A DNA stretch of 11,916 nucleotides from STD1-204 sp041649895 (GTDB taxonomy: Bacteria; Patescibacteriota; Minisyncoccia; Minisyncoccales; Minisyncoccaceae), in the NCBI GenBank assembly GCA_041649895.1, contig JBAZMG010000030.1, forward strand, positions 1 through 11,916. The letters are read 5' to 3'. The position numbers were made by a program, and so were the translations under genes. The notes beneath the pieces are model-generated. The model did no database searches. It was given only the letters and a program-made list of their open reading frames with translations, and was not told where the DNA came from. Positions 1-6,918 of the stretch are shown here, one piece after another. Position 1 is the stretch's first letter. Every line of letters starts with the position of its first letter.

Positions 1-1723
1 TGCCCGGGTCTCCCTGTCTGCCACCCCTGCCTCTTAATTGGTTGTCAATTCTCCTGGCCTCGTGCCTTTCCGTTCCGATAATATGCAAACCACCCAAGCT
101 TTTGATCTTTTCTTTTTGTTCGGGTGTCGATGGAGTACCGCCGAGAGCGATATCCACGCCCCTACCGGCCATATTGGTCGCGATCGTAACTGCATCAAGG
201 GCTCCGGCTTGCGCAATGATCGCACCTTCTTCTTCGTGGTGCTTCGCGTTCAAAACTTTGTGCTGTATTCCCTCGCGCGAAAGCAAGGCGCTCAAATATT
301 CATTTTTGTTTATGGAAGTGGTTCCCACCAATATCGGCTGGCCTGTCGCGTTCCTTATCTTTATTTCCTCAACAACCGCTTTGAATTTAGCCGCCTCGGT
401 TTTATAGATCCTGTCCGGCAGATCTTTTCTTACGATCGGTTTGTTTGTAGGCACGACAATCGTGTCCAAATTATAAACTTTATCAAATTCCTCGGCCGAG
501 GTTTCCGCGGTTCCGGTCATTCCGGCAAGCTTTTTATACATCCTGAAATAGTTTTGAAAAGTAATCGACGCCAAAGTGATCGATTCCGCTTGAATTCGTA
601 CACCCTCTTTCGCCTCAATCGCCTGGTGCAAACCGCCCGACCAGCGCCTACCGGGCATTAATCGGCCGGTGAATTGGTCTACTATTATTATCTCTCCGTT
701 TTTTACCACATAGTCTTTGTCTACTTTAAAAAGTATCTCCGCCTTCAAGGCTTGTTCCAAGTGGTGCAAATATTGCACACCCCTCTCATCGTAAATATTT
801 CCGGCATTCAAGATCTTTTCTATTTTATCTATTCCCCCTTCGGTCAAAGTCACCGCTCGTAATTTTTCATCGACTTCGTAATCGGTCTCCGCGCTCAATC
901 GCGGGATTATTCTGGCAAATTCAATGTACCACTTTGAACTTTCCACATCCGGAGCGGAAATGATCAAAGGGGTTCTCGCCTCGTCTATCAAAATGGAATC
1001 CACCTCGTCCACGATCGCGAAATTAAAATCACGCTGGACCTTGTCGTTCAAGCTATAAACCATATTATCTTTCAGATAATCAAATCCGAATTCGTTGTTC
1101 GTGCCATAAGTGATATCCGCGGCGTACGCTTCTTTTCTGGTGCACGGCCTCAAAAAATCCTCAACTACTTTAAATCCGCCCAATTCGTCTCTGAGCTTGT
1201 CTTTTTCTTCCGCTTCTTGCTTATACTCGGGATCGTAAATAAAAGACTGCTCGTGGTTCACGCACGCCACACTCAACCCCAAGGCGTTATACACTTGCCC
1301 CATCCAAACCGCGTCCCTGCGCGATAAATAATCGTTCACAGTAACCAAATGGCAACCCAGGCCCGTGAGCGCGTTCAAATACAGCGGCAAGGTGGCGGTC
1401 AAAGTTTTTCCTTCACCGGTTTTCATTTCCGCCACATTTCCTTGATGCAAAACCATTCCTCCGATAAGTTGGCAGTCGAAATGCCTCTGATTCAAATTTC
1501 TTCGAGCCGCCTCTCGCGTCGCGGCAAAAGCTTCGGGCAAGATCGCGTCCAATTCTTCACCCTTTTCCAGGCGCTCTTTGAATTCTTTGGTTTTATCTTT
1601 TAGTTGTTCGTTTGAAAGATTCTTGAAACCATCTTCCAAAGAATTTATCTCATCCACGATCGGAGATACTTTTTTCGCGTATCTTTCGTTCGCGTTGCCA
1701 AACATTTTATTTAGTATAGACAT
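1..1723 (-). CDS. secA: Preprotein translocase ATPase SecA (3' part cut off by window edge)
   Basis: SecA is the cytoplasmic ATPase that pushes unfolded preproteins through SecYEG. The 574 visible residues start at the ATG at 1723-1721 (MSILNKMFG) and run open to the window edge; the family usually has about 800-900 residues, so the C-terminal third is missing. Seen in order: Walker A MKTGEGKTLT (residues 100-109), TVNDYLSRRDA (128-138), TYGTNNEFGFDYLKDNM (205-221), Walker B region VDEVDSILIDEART (238-251), the preprotein-crosslinking region with FTGRLMPGRRWSGGLHQAIE (351-370), TGTAETSAEEF (403-413), then helicase motifs TNMAGRGVDI (516-525), GLHIIGTERHEARRIDNQL (545-563) and RGRGGRQGDPG (564-574). 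No Shine-Dalgarno is visible. The gene lies 72 nt downstream of hpf, as in Bacillus subtilis. It should export the pilin-LamG and other surface proteins of this cell; that link is inference. Confidence 0.98.
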   Translation of the reverse strand, partial: MSILNKMFGNANERYAKKVSPIVDEINSLEDGFKNLSNEQLKDKTKEFKERLEKGEELDAILPEAFAATREAARRNLNQRHFDCQLIGGMVLHQGNVAEMKTGEGKTLTATLPLYLNALTGLGCHLVTVNDYLSRRDAVWMGQVYNALGLSVACVNHEQSFIYDPEYKQEAEEKDKLRDELGGFKVVEDFLRPCTRKEAYAADITYGTNNEFGFDYLKDNMVYSLNDKVQRDFNFAIVDEVDSILIDEARTPLIISAPDVESSKWYIEFARIIPRLSAETDYEVDEKLRAVTLTEGGIDKIEKILNAGNIYDERGVQYLHHLEQALKAEILFKVDKDYVVKNGEIIIVDQFTGRLMPGRRWSGGLHQAIEAKEGVRIQAESITLASITFQNYFRMYKKLAGMTGTAETSAEEFDKVYNLDTIVVPTNKPIVRKDLPDRIYKTEAAKFKAVVEEIKIRNATGQPILVGTTSINKNEYLSALLSREGIQHKVLNAKHHEEEGAIIAQAGALDAVTIATNMAGRGVDIALGGTPSTPEQKEKIKSLGGLHIIGTERHEARRIDNQLRGRGGRQGDPG

Positions 1724-1741
1724 AGTAGTATTAAAATTAAA

Positions 1742-1768
1742 GCGATAGGAAAAAATTAATCCCATCGC
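1742..1768 (-). terminator. Hairpin between hpf and secA; weak terminator or secA leader element
   Basis: On the minus-strand transcript this forms a 9-bp stem with one G-U pair (GCGAUGGGA / UCCUAUCGC) and a 9-nt U-rich loop. It is followed by UUUAAUUUUAAU, an interrupted U tract. The G-U pair favours the minus transcript over the plus one, where it would be an A-C mismatch. It could end hpf transcripts, or be a partial terminator tuning read-through into secA, whose ATG is 18 nt further on. Confidence 0.5.
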
Positions 1769-1795
1769 CCGGTTCAGTAAAATTTTTATTTCACC

Positions 1796-2128
1796 CTATT
1801 CTCTTTCTTTGTTTCTCTCGGCCATTGGCTTTTCTTTGTATTTTTTGAGTTGAATTTCCAATTCTTTTTTGGCGTCAAGAAGAGCCATATCCAATCGCTC
1901 TTTTTCCGAAACCGCTCGCACGAGCACGCTTTTCGGCAATTCAACCTGAATTTCGGCGCGATAAATGTCGCCTTTGTTGTGGTGCATTGACGTTCGACTT
2001 GCTTCCACCTCCAGCTTGGTGCCCAAATTCTGGGGCATCAGTTTTTCCAAGCTCTTGAGCTTTTCTTCGACGAATTCTCTGGGGCAAGCCTTGATCGTCA
2101 GTCCTTTTAATTTGATTGTTATTTCCAT
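1796..2128 (-). CDS. hpf: Ribosome hibernation-promoting factor, short form (HPF/RaiA family)
   Basis: Proteins of this family bind the 30S decoding region and park ribosomes in an inactive state under stress or slow growth. The 110-residue product starts MEITIKLKGLTIKACPREFV and has the expected beta-alpha-beta-beta-beta-alpha pattern. It shows the family-typical middle SRTSMHHNKGDIYRAEIQV (about residues 45-63) and a helical, basic C-terminus (AMLL-type helix, then KKELEIQLKKYKEKP). It lacks the second dimerisation domain of long HPF, so it is a short form. The start is ATG at 2128-2126 with only a weak AGG upstream. The gene lies between the terminator of the lysine-rich gene and secA; the hpf-secA order is conserved in Firmicutes. 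The family assignment is firm; whether it acts as HPF or YfiA cannot be told from sequence. Confidence 0.93.
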   Translation of the reverse strand: MEITIKLKGLTIKACPREFVEEKLKSLEKLMPQNLGTKLEVEASRTSMHHNKGDIYRAEIQVELPKSVLVRAVSEKERLDMALLDAKKELEIQLKKYKEKPMAERNKERE

Positions 2129-2162
2129 AAGCCTATTAATAGATTACCATACCGGAGTTAAT

Positions 2163-2192
2163 AAAACAACCCTCCTTGCGGAGGGTTGTTTT
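2163..2192 (-). terminator. Intrinsic terminator of the lysine-rich gene, likely bidirectional
   Basis: A perfect 13-bp inverted repeat (2163-2175 and 2180-2192, core CAACCCTCC / GGAGGGTTG) closes a 4-nt loop. The minus-strand stem ends in TTTT and continues ATTAA, a usable U tract; the plus strand also ends in TTTT. It sits 10 nt past the stop of the lysine-rich gene and 35 nt before hpf, which implies that hpf has its own promoter. Confidence 0.85.
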
Positions 2193-2201
2193 GAGTAAAG
2201 A

Positions 2202-2297
2202 CTACTTCTTTTTCTTCTTTGCAGTCTTCTTTTTTGCGGGAGCCTTTTTCTTTGCTACTTTTTTCGTAGCTTTTTTCTTAGCTTTTTTTACAGCCAT
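2202..2297 (-). CDS. 31-residue lysine-rich basic protein (histone H1 tail-like)
   Basis: A tiny open frame from ATG (2297-2295) to TAG (2204-2202) encodes 31 residues, 18 of them lysine, with Ala, Thr, Val and Pro between them; it begins MAVKKAKKKATKKVAKKKAP and ends in five lysines. Such KKA/KKT repeats resemble the C-terminal tails of histone H1 and of bacterial H1-like nucleoid proteins, so binding to DNA, RNA or ribosomes is plausible but inferred. Support for a real gene: the frame is clean, it is followed at once by a strong terminator, and it has an unassigned AT-rich region upstream. There is no clear Shine-Dalgarno; the sequence before the ATG is TCTATACAAAAAA, which could be a -10-like box with an almost leaderless message. 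The family is not one I can name. Confidence 0.72.
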   Translation of the reverse strand: MAVKKAKKKATKKVAKKKAPAKKKTAKKKKK

Positions 2298-2349
2298 TTT
2301 TTTGTATAGAATTTATGTTTTGTTATCGACCTTTTAATTTATGGGGAAA

Positions 2350-2390
2350 TTTTTAAAGAACTGAATTTTTCCGAATTATTTCTTTAAAAA
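2350..2390. repeat. Perfect 11-bp inverted repeat
   Basis: TTTTTAAAGAA at 2350-2360 is the exact reverse complement of TTCTTTAAAAA at 2380-2390, with a 19-nt spacer. It lies about 50 bp upstream of the start of the lysine-rich gene. It could be an operator or just a cruciform-prone AT tract. Confidence 0.7.
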
Positions 2391-2396
2391 TGATTT

Positions 2397-2612
2397 GGAA
2401 AAATATTTTTTCACCGATTGAATTGAAAAAAATTCTTTGGAGAAATTTTTTCATCGGAAAAAATATTTCTCTACATTCATTTTCCTACAATTAAAATATT
2501 TGTCAATATGTTGATAAAATATTTTCATCAAAAATTAATAAAAAAGCAAAATTTTCCGAAAAAAATTAATTTGGAAAATATTTTTCAACAAAAAAAGAGG
2601 AAAATATTTTCC
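2397..2612. repeat. Four copies of a GGAAAA(A0-2)TATTT motif, the last a 14-bp palindrome
   Basis: Copies begin at 2397 (GGAAAAATATTT), 2456 (GGAAAAAATATTT), 2573 (GGAAAATATTT) and 2599 (GGAAAATATTTTCC, a perfect palindrome). The first three are near-palindromic. Repeated half-palindromes in one spacer could be binding sites for a DNA-binding protein; composition bias alone could also produce some of them. Confidence 0.5.
2401..2468. repeat. Long imperfect inverted repeat
   Basis: AAATATTTTTT-CA-CCGAT (2401-2418) pairs with ATCGGAAAAAATATTT (2453-2468), leaving a 2-nt bulge. The inside is itself partly self-complementary (GAAAAAAATT against AAATTTTTTC). Neither arm is followed by a normal terminator layout for a neighbouring gene. 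Confidence 0.65.
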
Positions 2613-2650
2613 ACTTCACTATTTTTTCAAAAAATTATTAGATCATTAAT

Positions 2651-2676
2651 AAAAAAATCCGACGCATCGCATCGGA
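2651..2676 (-). terminator. Intrinsic terminator of the small membrane protein gene
   Basis: On the minus strand the transcript forms UCCGAUGC-GAU-GCGUCGGA, an 8-bp stem with one U-G pair, followed by seven U residues. It begins 20 nt after the stop codon of the small membrane protein gene. Confidence 0.88.
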
Positions 2677-2696
2677 CATTAAATAAAGAGTCTCAA

Positions 2697-2990
2697 TTAA
2701 TGTTCCACATTCGCATCAACCACCCGCTGGTACTCTTTCTTTACTTGTGAGTCCAGCCTGGCATTAAGATCAAAGTACAAATACGCGGGAACCGTGATCG
2801 CGAGAACCACGCCCACCGCGCCCACGATTGCTTGCGCCGAAAAATCATTGATCAAAGATGCGACGAATATTGTCAATAGAATACAAGTCGTTGCAAGGCC
2901 AATGACTACCGCCTGGGCCGCGACATAATACAGAGCGTATCTGCGCATTAGCTTACTCAGTTTATTTTGAAGAGGATGCCCCACATTCAT
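2697..2990 (-). CDS. Small membrane protein with two transmembrane helices, unknown function
   Basis: The 97-residue product has a basic N-terminal stretch (NKLSKLMRRY, residues 9-18). Two hydrophobic segments follow, at about 20-47 and 52-74, split by a short polar turn (NDFSAQ), and then a charged, probably helical C-terminus (NARLDSQVKKEYQRVVDA). By the positive-inside rule both ends should be cytoplasmic, giving a helical hairpin. I do not recognise the family. The start ATG (2990-2988) is well supported by AAGGAG 7 nt upstream, the best ribosome-binding site in the window. The gene has its own terminator and lies between the terminator of murB and the AT-rich region, so it is probably a single-gene unit with a promoter in 3004-3042. 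Confidence 0.85.
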   Translation of the reverse strand: MNVGHPLQNKLSKLMRRYALYYVAAQAVVIGLATTCILLTIFVASLINDFSAQAIVGAVGVVLAITVPAYLYFDLNARLDSQVKKEYQRVVDANVEH

Positions 2991-2997
2991 AATACAA

Positions 2998-3003
2998 CTC
3001 CTT
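2998..3003 (-). promoter_or_regulatory. Strong Shine-Dalgarno (AAGGAG) for the small membrane protein
   Basis: The minus strand reads AAGGAG, then seven bases, then ATG. It stands out because most other starts here have no recognisable ribosome-binding site. Confidence 0.85.
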
Positions 3004-3042
3004 ATGCATCCAACCTACATCATTATTAAGGATTTTGCAATA

Positions 3043-3066
3043 ACAAAAATCCGCGATCAGCGGATT
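3043..3066 (-). terminator. Intrinsic terminator after murB, end of the pilin-murB operon
   Basis: A perfect 7-bp inverted repeat (AATCCGC at 3048-3054, GCGGATT at 3060-3066) with a 5-nt loop reads on the minus strand into TTTGT. It lies 20 nt downstream of the murB stop. Confidence 0.85.
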
Positions 3067-3085
3067 CAATCTCATTTTAAAATTG

Positions 3086-4069
3086 TTAAAATAGTAGGTA
3101 TTTTATTTCCTCTTCCAGTTTTATTTTGTATTTTTTTTCAACTTTTTCTTTGATTATGTTAATCAAGCTGACGACATCCGCGAAACTGGCGGATCCCTTG
3201 TTCACAATGAAATTGGCGTGCTCTTCTGATATCACCGCGCCACCTATGCTTTTACCCTTGAGTCCGCAATTGTCTATAAGAAACGCCGCCGGCACTGTTC
3301 CTTTCGCGACAAACTGTTCAAGTTCGGGATATTTTTTTATTACCTCCTCGTCAACCGATCCGGAATAATTTTTAAAGACCGATCCCGCGGAAAATCCTTT
3401 CGGATGCTTCGCCATCCGCGCACTCAGACGATCTTTCATTTCCTCTTTTATTTTTTCCGCGTCTCCCCTCTTTAATTTTATTCTCGCCGACAAAATAATC
3501 AAACTCGCATCCTTTTTAAAAATACTTGTTCTATATCCAAACTCGCAATCCGCCTTGCTGAATTTTTTTTCTTCGCTCTTGCCATTGATTATTTTCATTA
3601 CTTCCACTTCTTCAACTACGTTTCCCATCTCTTCTCCGTACGCGCCCGCGTTTCCGTTTATCGCTCCACCCACAGTTCCGGGTATCCCTATTGCCCACTC
3701 CATTCCGGACAACGCATTGTTTCCCGCCGATTGCGTCAAGAAAAACAACGGCCAGCCGGCATCCGCCTCAACAATAAAACAATCTTTCTCTGTTTCAATC
3801 GGAGCGAAATCTTTTTCTTCCGGCATCCCCTTGATGACAATAACCAAACCGGGAAAATTTCCATCGCTGATCAGGGTATTACTCGCTCCCCCAAAGATCA
3901 AAAACGGTATTTTTGCCGCGAGCGCGGCATTAATCGCGCCCTTAAATTCGTTTTTGTTCTTCGCGTTGAAAAAATACCTGGCCGTTCCTCCAATCCCAAA
4001 GGTGGAATAATTCGCGAGATTAACATTTTCTTCAGCTCGCGGTAAGTATTTTTTAATTTCCGTGTCCAT
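3086..4069 (-). CDS. murB: UDP-N-acetylenolpyruvoylglucosamine reductase MurB
   Basis: MurB is the cytoplasmic FAD enzyme that reduces UDP-GlcNAc-enolpyruvate to UDP-MurNAc with NADPH, the second committed step of peptidoglycan synthesis. From the ATG at 4069 the product has 327 residues, normal for the family. The FAD-binding part shows YSTFGIGGTARYF (21-33) and FGGASNTLISDG (59-70). The phosphate/FAD loop GIPGTVGGAINGNAGAYGEE is at 128-147, the substrate Tyr-Arg in CEFGYRTSIF at 175-184, the catalytic Ser region in FSAGSVFKN at 226-234 (Ser230 the likely proton donor), HANFIVN at 284-290 and the acidic C-terminal KLEEEI at 317-322, which should hold the catalytic Glu. A frame extension to a TTG at 4105 would overlap P7; I prefer the only ATG, though no Shine-Dalgarno is seen. 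The gene follows P7 by 19 nt, so it is probably cotranscribed. Confidence 0.97.
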   Translation of the reverse strand: MDTEIKKYLPRAEENVNLANYSTFGIGGTARYFFNAKNKNEFKGAINAALAAKIPFLIFGGASNTLISDGNFPGLVIVIKGMPEEKDFAPIETEKDCFIVEADAGWPLFFLTQSAGNNALSGMEWAIGIPGTVGGAINGNAGAYGEEMGNVVEEVEVMKIINGKSEEKKFSKADCEFGYRTSIFKKDASLIILSARIKLKRGDAEKIKEEMKDRLSARMAKHPKGFSAGSVFKNYSGSVDEEVIKKYPELEQFVAKGTVPAAFLIDNCGLKGKSIGGAVISEEHANFIVNKGSASFADVVSLINIIKEKVEKKYKIKLEEEIKYLLF

Positions 4070-4088
4070 ATTAAGAAGCTTATACTGT

Positions 4089-5039
4089 TTATTGATTTTT
4101 TGCAAAATCGGTTTCCAATTCGGCCACTCTTTGCGCGTATTCTTCGCCGCTGACCTGATTATTAACCAATAACCTGTTTAACCCCGTGAGATAGTTCTGC
4201 TTGATTTGAGAGGTTGGAATGGCGACACTATATATACGAACTTCATCTATTGAGCCGTTAAAATAGTTACTTGCCCCGATTAATAAAGCCCCTGTTGGAA
4301 TATTGTCGGTAACCTGATTACAATTACCATAGTATGTCGACGAATTCTTCAAAATCCCATCCAAGTAAACTTGTGGTGGCGCAGCTTTTGATCTGTCGCA
4401 AGTACCAACAAAATAATGCCATATATTATCAGTAACGTTTGAGCTGTTATTATATGGCTCCATATACATATATATTGAACCCGCCGAATAAGAACTTTCG
4501 GTAATATAAAATAGCGCATTTCTCGTTGACGAATATGGAAAATAAAATGTCCCAACCCAACCAGTTGTTGATGCTGCCCTTCTAATGACTGATTGTATGG
4601 CATTACTTACAGAAGTTTTAGCCCAAAAGGAAAAAGTGAAACTATTATAACCAATAGCGACATTATTTCCGCAATTTACATAATCGTCTGTCCCGTCAAA
4701 AGTTAAACAGTTTCCCAAAACACAACCCGTTGTCTGAAGTTGTGGAAGATTTTGAGAACCCCCTGCTCCGTAAAGCGTGCAAGTATTCGCACCCCAAGTA
4801 TCGGGAGTCTGATTTGCGCCCGGAGCTCCGACTTGATCAAACTTCCAATCCGAAATTAAATTATCCATTAGTGCGTTACGTAAAGAACTAGAAAAAGCCT
4901 GACCCTTAGCCAGTCTTGCTTTGTCTGTGGCACTATTCATTCCGACAACGATCAAAGCGGAGAGAATGCCAATAATCGCTATTACAACTAATAGCTCAAT
5001 TAATGTAAACGCAAATTGTTTTTTTATACTTTTATTCAT
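4089..5039 (-). CDS. P7: prepilin-like LamG-domain surface protein
   Basis: Last of the seven pilin-LamG genes, 316 residues from the ATG at 5039. The prepilin leader is MNKSIKKQFA with cleavage expected before FTLIELLVV (11-19, Glu at mature position 5). The hydrophobic helix runs to about 33. The LamG-like part spans about 60-280: CLTFDGTDDYVNCG (111-124), the central NSFTFSFW (132-139), VYLDG (224-228) and FNGSIDEVRIY (260-270). The shared tail NYLTGLNRLLVNN begins at 282. Six cysteines (87, 106, 111, 123, 214, 240) match the pattern of P2, its closest relative in the centre. A longer frame starts at a TTG (5069), but this lies inside the upstream hairpin, so I take the ATG. Unlike P2-P6 it does not overlap the gene before it. 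Function as a lectin-like or adhesive pilin is inferred. Confidence 0.9.
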   Translation of the reverse strand: MNKSIKKQFAFTLIELLVVIAIIGILSALIVVGMNSATDKARLAKGQAFSSSLRNALMDNLISDWKFDQVGAPGANQTPDTWGANTCTLYGAGGSQNLPQLQTTGCVLGNCLTFDGTDDYVNCGNNVAIGYNSFTFSFWAKTSVSNAIQSVIRRAASTTGWVGTFYFPYSSTRNALFYITESSYSAGSIYMYMEPYNNSSNVTDNIWHYFVGTCDRSKAAPPQVYLDGILKNSSTYYGNCNQVTDNIPTGALLIGASNYFNGSIDEVRIYSVAIPTSQIKQNYLTGLNRLLVNNQVSGEEYAQRVAELETDFAKNQ

Positions 5040-5046
5040 TATCTTG

Positions 5047-5073
5047 ATGTTTGGGGAGTGTGTCCCCAAACAT
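5047..5073 (-). promoter_or_regulatory. Perfect 10-bp hairpin between P6 and P7
   Basis: ATGTTTGGGG (5047-5056) pairs exactly with CCCCAAACAT (5064-5073) across a 7-nt loop. It begins in the last base of the P6 stop codon and ends 7 nt before the P7 ATG. No U tract follows, so it is not a standard terminator. It may protect the upstream message, slow translation re-entry or mask the P7 start. Confidence 0.7.
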
Positions 5074-5990
5074 TATTGTTTGGCGTAGTTATTAGATAAT
5101 TTGGCTAATCGTTTACTGTATTCCTGATTGTTGATTTGATTATTGACCAATAACCTGTTTAACCCTGTGAGATAGTTCTGCTTGATTTGGGAGGTTGGGA
5201 TGGCAGCATCATATACCCGCACATCATCTATCAAACCAGTATAAAGATATCCTCCCAATCCGATTCTAACGTTTTTAGACGCCTCAAAAGTAAGAGGGCC
5301 GATTAATGTATCGGTTGATGGCTGCAATACTCCGTTTACATACATTCTTACCGTGGCACCATCCCAAACCATCGCGACCATTGAAAATAATGTTGTATTT
5401 ACTGTATCATTCGATACCGCACTGGCTATTTTTGTTCCGTTTCCAATAAAAATATATGGCTGGTTACTGGCGTTTACTCTTAAATCTATTCCATTATTTG
5501 TAGAATAAAGATACCCTTTATTGAAAATTGTCTTTTGCGTTCCTAATGTTCCAATTTTTATCCATGCGCTTAAAGTTAGGGCTGTTGCTGTTTCTATACG
5601 AGAGACATCGCCGCAATTAATGTAAAGATTACCTACTCCGTCATATTTTAAACAGGATCCCGATACACAATAAGGGCCGCTCATCCATCCAAAATTATGA
5701 GAATCTCCATAACCGGCTGTTGTGTCCGTAAAATTAACAAGAACCCCATTACTTATTGACCAAAAATCATTAGCTGCAGTCCCTGATGCTTCATCAATTT
5801 TCCATTGTGATATTCGATTCAATAATAAAGAATTATCCATTGAATGAGAGAACACTTGCGCTTTGGCGATCGTTGCTTTTTGTGTTGTTGAACTCATCCC
5901 CACAACAATCAAAGCAGATAAAATTCCGATTATCGCAATAACCACAAGAAGCTCTATTAAAGTAAATGCATTAATTTTAATTCTTTGCAT
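5073..5990 (-). CDS. P6: prepilin-like LamG-domain surface protein
   Basis: A 305-residue product. Leader MQRIKINA, then FTLIELLVV (9-17) and a hydrophobic helix to about 30, followed by the amphipathic KATIAKAQVFSHS (38-50). The LamG-like domain spans about 60-265: CLKYDGVGNLYINCG (113-127), LTLSAWIK (139-146), VRMYVNG (214-220) and TGLIDDVRVYDAAIP (251-265). The tail NYLTGLNRLLVNN starts at 272 and ends NYAKQ. The C-x4-C pair is at 108/113, with a further Cys at 126. The stretch DTTAGYGD near 89-96 and the GWM before the first Cys are shared with P1 only. The ATG (5990) lies inside the tail of P5 with a 14-nt overlap. It is the only complete member whose tail ends KQ rather than KN or KD, and it has no overlap with the next gene. 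Confidence 0.93.
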   Translation of the reverse strand: MQRIKINAFTLIELLVVIAIIGILSALIVVGMSSTTQKATIAKAQVFSHSMDNSLLLNRISQWKIDEASGTAANDFWSISNGVLVNFTDTTAGYGDSHNFGWMSGPYCVSGSCLKYDGVGNLYINCGDVSRIETATALTLSAWIKIGTLGTQKTIFNKGYLYSTNNGIDLRVNASNQPYIFIGNGTKIASAVSNDTVNTTLFSMVAMVWDGATVRMYVNGVLQPSTDTLIGPLTFEASKNVRIGLGGYLYTGLIDDVRVYDAAIPTSQIKQNYLTGLNRLLVNNQINNQEYSKRLAKLSNNYAKQ

Positions 5991-6012
5991 AGGTTTTCGT
6001 TAACTCAACTAC
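5968..6012 (-). repeat. 45-bp exact repeat across the P5/P6 junction (copy with 8899-8943)
   Basis: These 45 bp, covering the last codons of P5, the 14-nt overlap and the first codons of P6, are identical to 8899-8943 at the P2/P3 junction. The flanking sequence diverges on both sides. Confidence 0.85.
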
Positions 6013-6918
6013 CCGTTCACCGTATTCTTGATTATTTATTTGATTATTTACCAATAACCTGTTTAGTCCCGTGAAATAATTTTGCTCAATTTGATAAGCG
6101 GGTATTGCCTCACCATAAAGCCTCATCTCATCAATGGTTCCTTTATAAAAACTACTAACCACGCCGGCTGAACCACCCAAAAATGTTTTTTTTGCTCCGA
6201 TTGTTAATTCATAAATAGTTGTAACGGGGTTTGGACTATCGGGAGCAACCGTCCACGCACCACCAATCAAAACAACGCCATTAACGTAAAACTTGATATC
6301 GTATGTTAGGTAATTATATGTAAGAGTTAGCTGAGACCAATTATTATTAATAACTACATCCGTAAGAGTGGTATAATAATTATTTACTCCAGTTCCTTCC
6401 CAGTAAGTAAACGCTAATGAATTACTCTTACTGACATTGTAATTTCCTTCACTACTGTTTTCATTATTTTTTGAAATAATAACACCCGAACTATTTGATT
6501 CCGGCCTTACCCAAGCCTCTATTGTAATTCCACTAGTGATGTCCAGGGTATTACTATCGGAGACTGTTACATAATCTTCCGTTCCATCAAAATATAAACA
6601 AGAATTTCTAATGCAATTTGTTCCCGTTCTCCATGTTGGATTTGTACAACCGGCACCGTAGCAAGTCAATGTCCCACTATTGGATCCCCAACTATCCGAA
6701 GCTGACAATCCGGAATTTTCGTCAAATTTCCATTCTGATACTAAATTGCCCATCAATGAGTTACGCAATGAATTAGAAAACACTTGCGCCTTGGCAATCG
6801 TGGCTTTCTGCGTTGTCGAGCTCATTCCCACAACAATCAAAGCCGACAGTATTCCAATAATCGCTATTACGACTAATAATTCAATTAAGGTAAACGCTTT
6901 GATTTTAATCTTTTGCAT
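5977..6918 (-). CDS. P5: prepilin-like LamG-domain surface protein
   Basis: A 313-residue product with leader MQKIKIKA, then FTLIELLVV (9-17), helix to about 30, and head SSTTQKATIAKAQVFSNS as in P2 and P4. The LamG-like domain spans about 60-275: SCLYFDGTEDYVTV (106-119), ITIEAWVRP (131-139), IKFYVNGV (208-215), ELTIGAKK (237-244) and YKGTIDEMRLYGEAIP (258-273). The tail NYFTGLNRLLVNN starts at 280 and ends ERVVELTKTYAKN. Cysteines at 86, 91, 102 and 107; the last two are the family-wide pair. It is the clearest canonical LamG_3-like example in the set. The ATG (6918) overlaps P4 by 14 nt (ATGCAAAAGATTAA), a slight variant of the other junctions. It is translationally linked to P4 and P6. 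Confidence 0.93.
   Translation of the reverse strand: MQKIKIKAFTLIELLVVIAIIGILSALIVVGMSSTTQKATIAKAQVFSNSLRNSLMGNLVSEWKFDENSGLSASDSWGSNSGTLTCYGAGCTNPTWRTGTNCIRNSCLYFDGTEDYVTVSDSNTLDITSGITIEAWVRPESNSSGVIISKNNENSSEGNYNVSKSNSLAFTYWEGTGVNNYYTTLTDVVINNNWSQLTLTYNYLTYDIKFYVNGVVLIGGAWTVAPDSPNPVTTIYELTIGAKKTFLGGSAGVVSSFYKGTIDEMRLYGEAIPAYQIEQNYFTGLNRLLVNNQINNQEYGERVVELTKTYAKN

Larger units (their letters stand above)
2298..2650. other. Extremely AT-rich intergenic region with nested inverted repeats
   Basis: About 350 bp without a credible gene, made mostly of A and T tracts. It holds an 11-bp perfect inverted repeat (2350-2390), a longer imperfect one (2401-2468), a 7-bp one (ATTTTCC at 2551-2557 with GGAAAAT at 2573-2579) and a perfect 14-bp palindrome (2599-2612). 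It must contain the promoter of the lysine-rich gene if that gene is transcribed alone, because a terminator closes the gene upstream. I cannot place a convincing -35/-10 pair. Confidence 0.7.

Noticed and set aside
38..661. Plus-strand frame of 207 residues
   Set aside because: It is antisense to secA, whose motifs are unmistakable on the minus strand; the product shows no family features.
2298..2650. Replication origin in the AT-rich spacer
   Set aside because: One DnaA-box-like site with a mismatch (TGTTGATAA at 2509-2517) is seen, but there is no cluster, no dnaA or dnaN nearby and no change in gene direction.
2508..2750. Plus-strand open frame of 80 residues in the AT-rich spacer
   Set aside because: Its Lys/Phe/Ile-rich composition reflects A/T tracts, it reads through the minus-strand terminator at 2651-2676 and it runs into the antisense of the small membrane protein gene.
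3555..4010. Plus-strand frame of 151 residues
   Set aside because: It is antisense to murB and mirrors its codon pattern.
4070..4105. Upstream TTG start for murB giving 12 more residues
   Set aside because: It would overlap the end of P7, needs a rare start codon, and the normal family N-terminus is reached from the ATG at 4069.
5040..5069. Upstream TTG start for P7 giving 10 more residues
   Set aside because: It lies within the perfect hairpin, and the ATG at 5039 gives a normal short basic prepilin leader.
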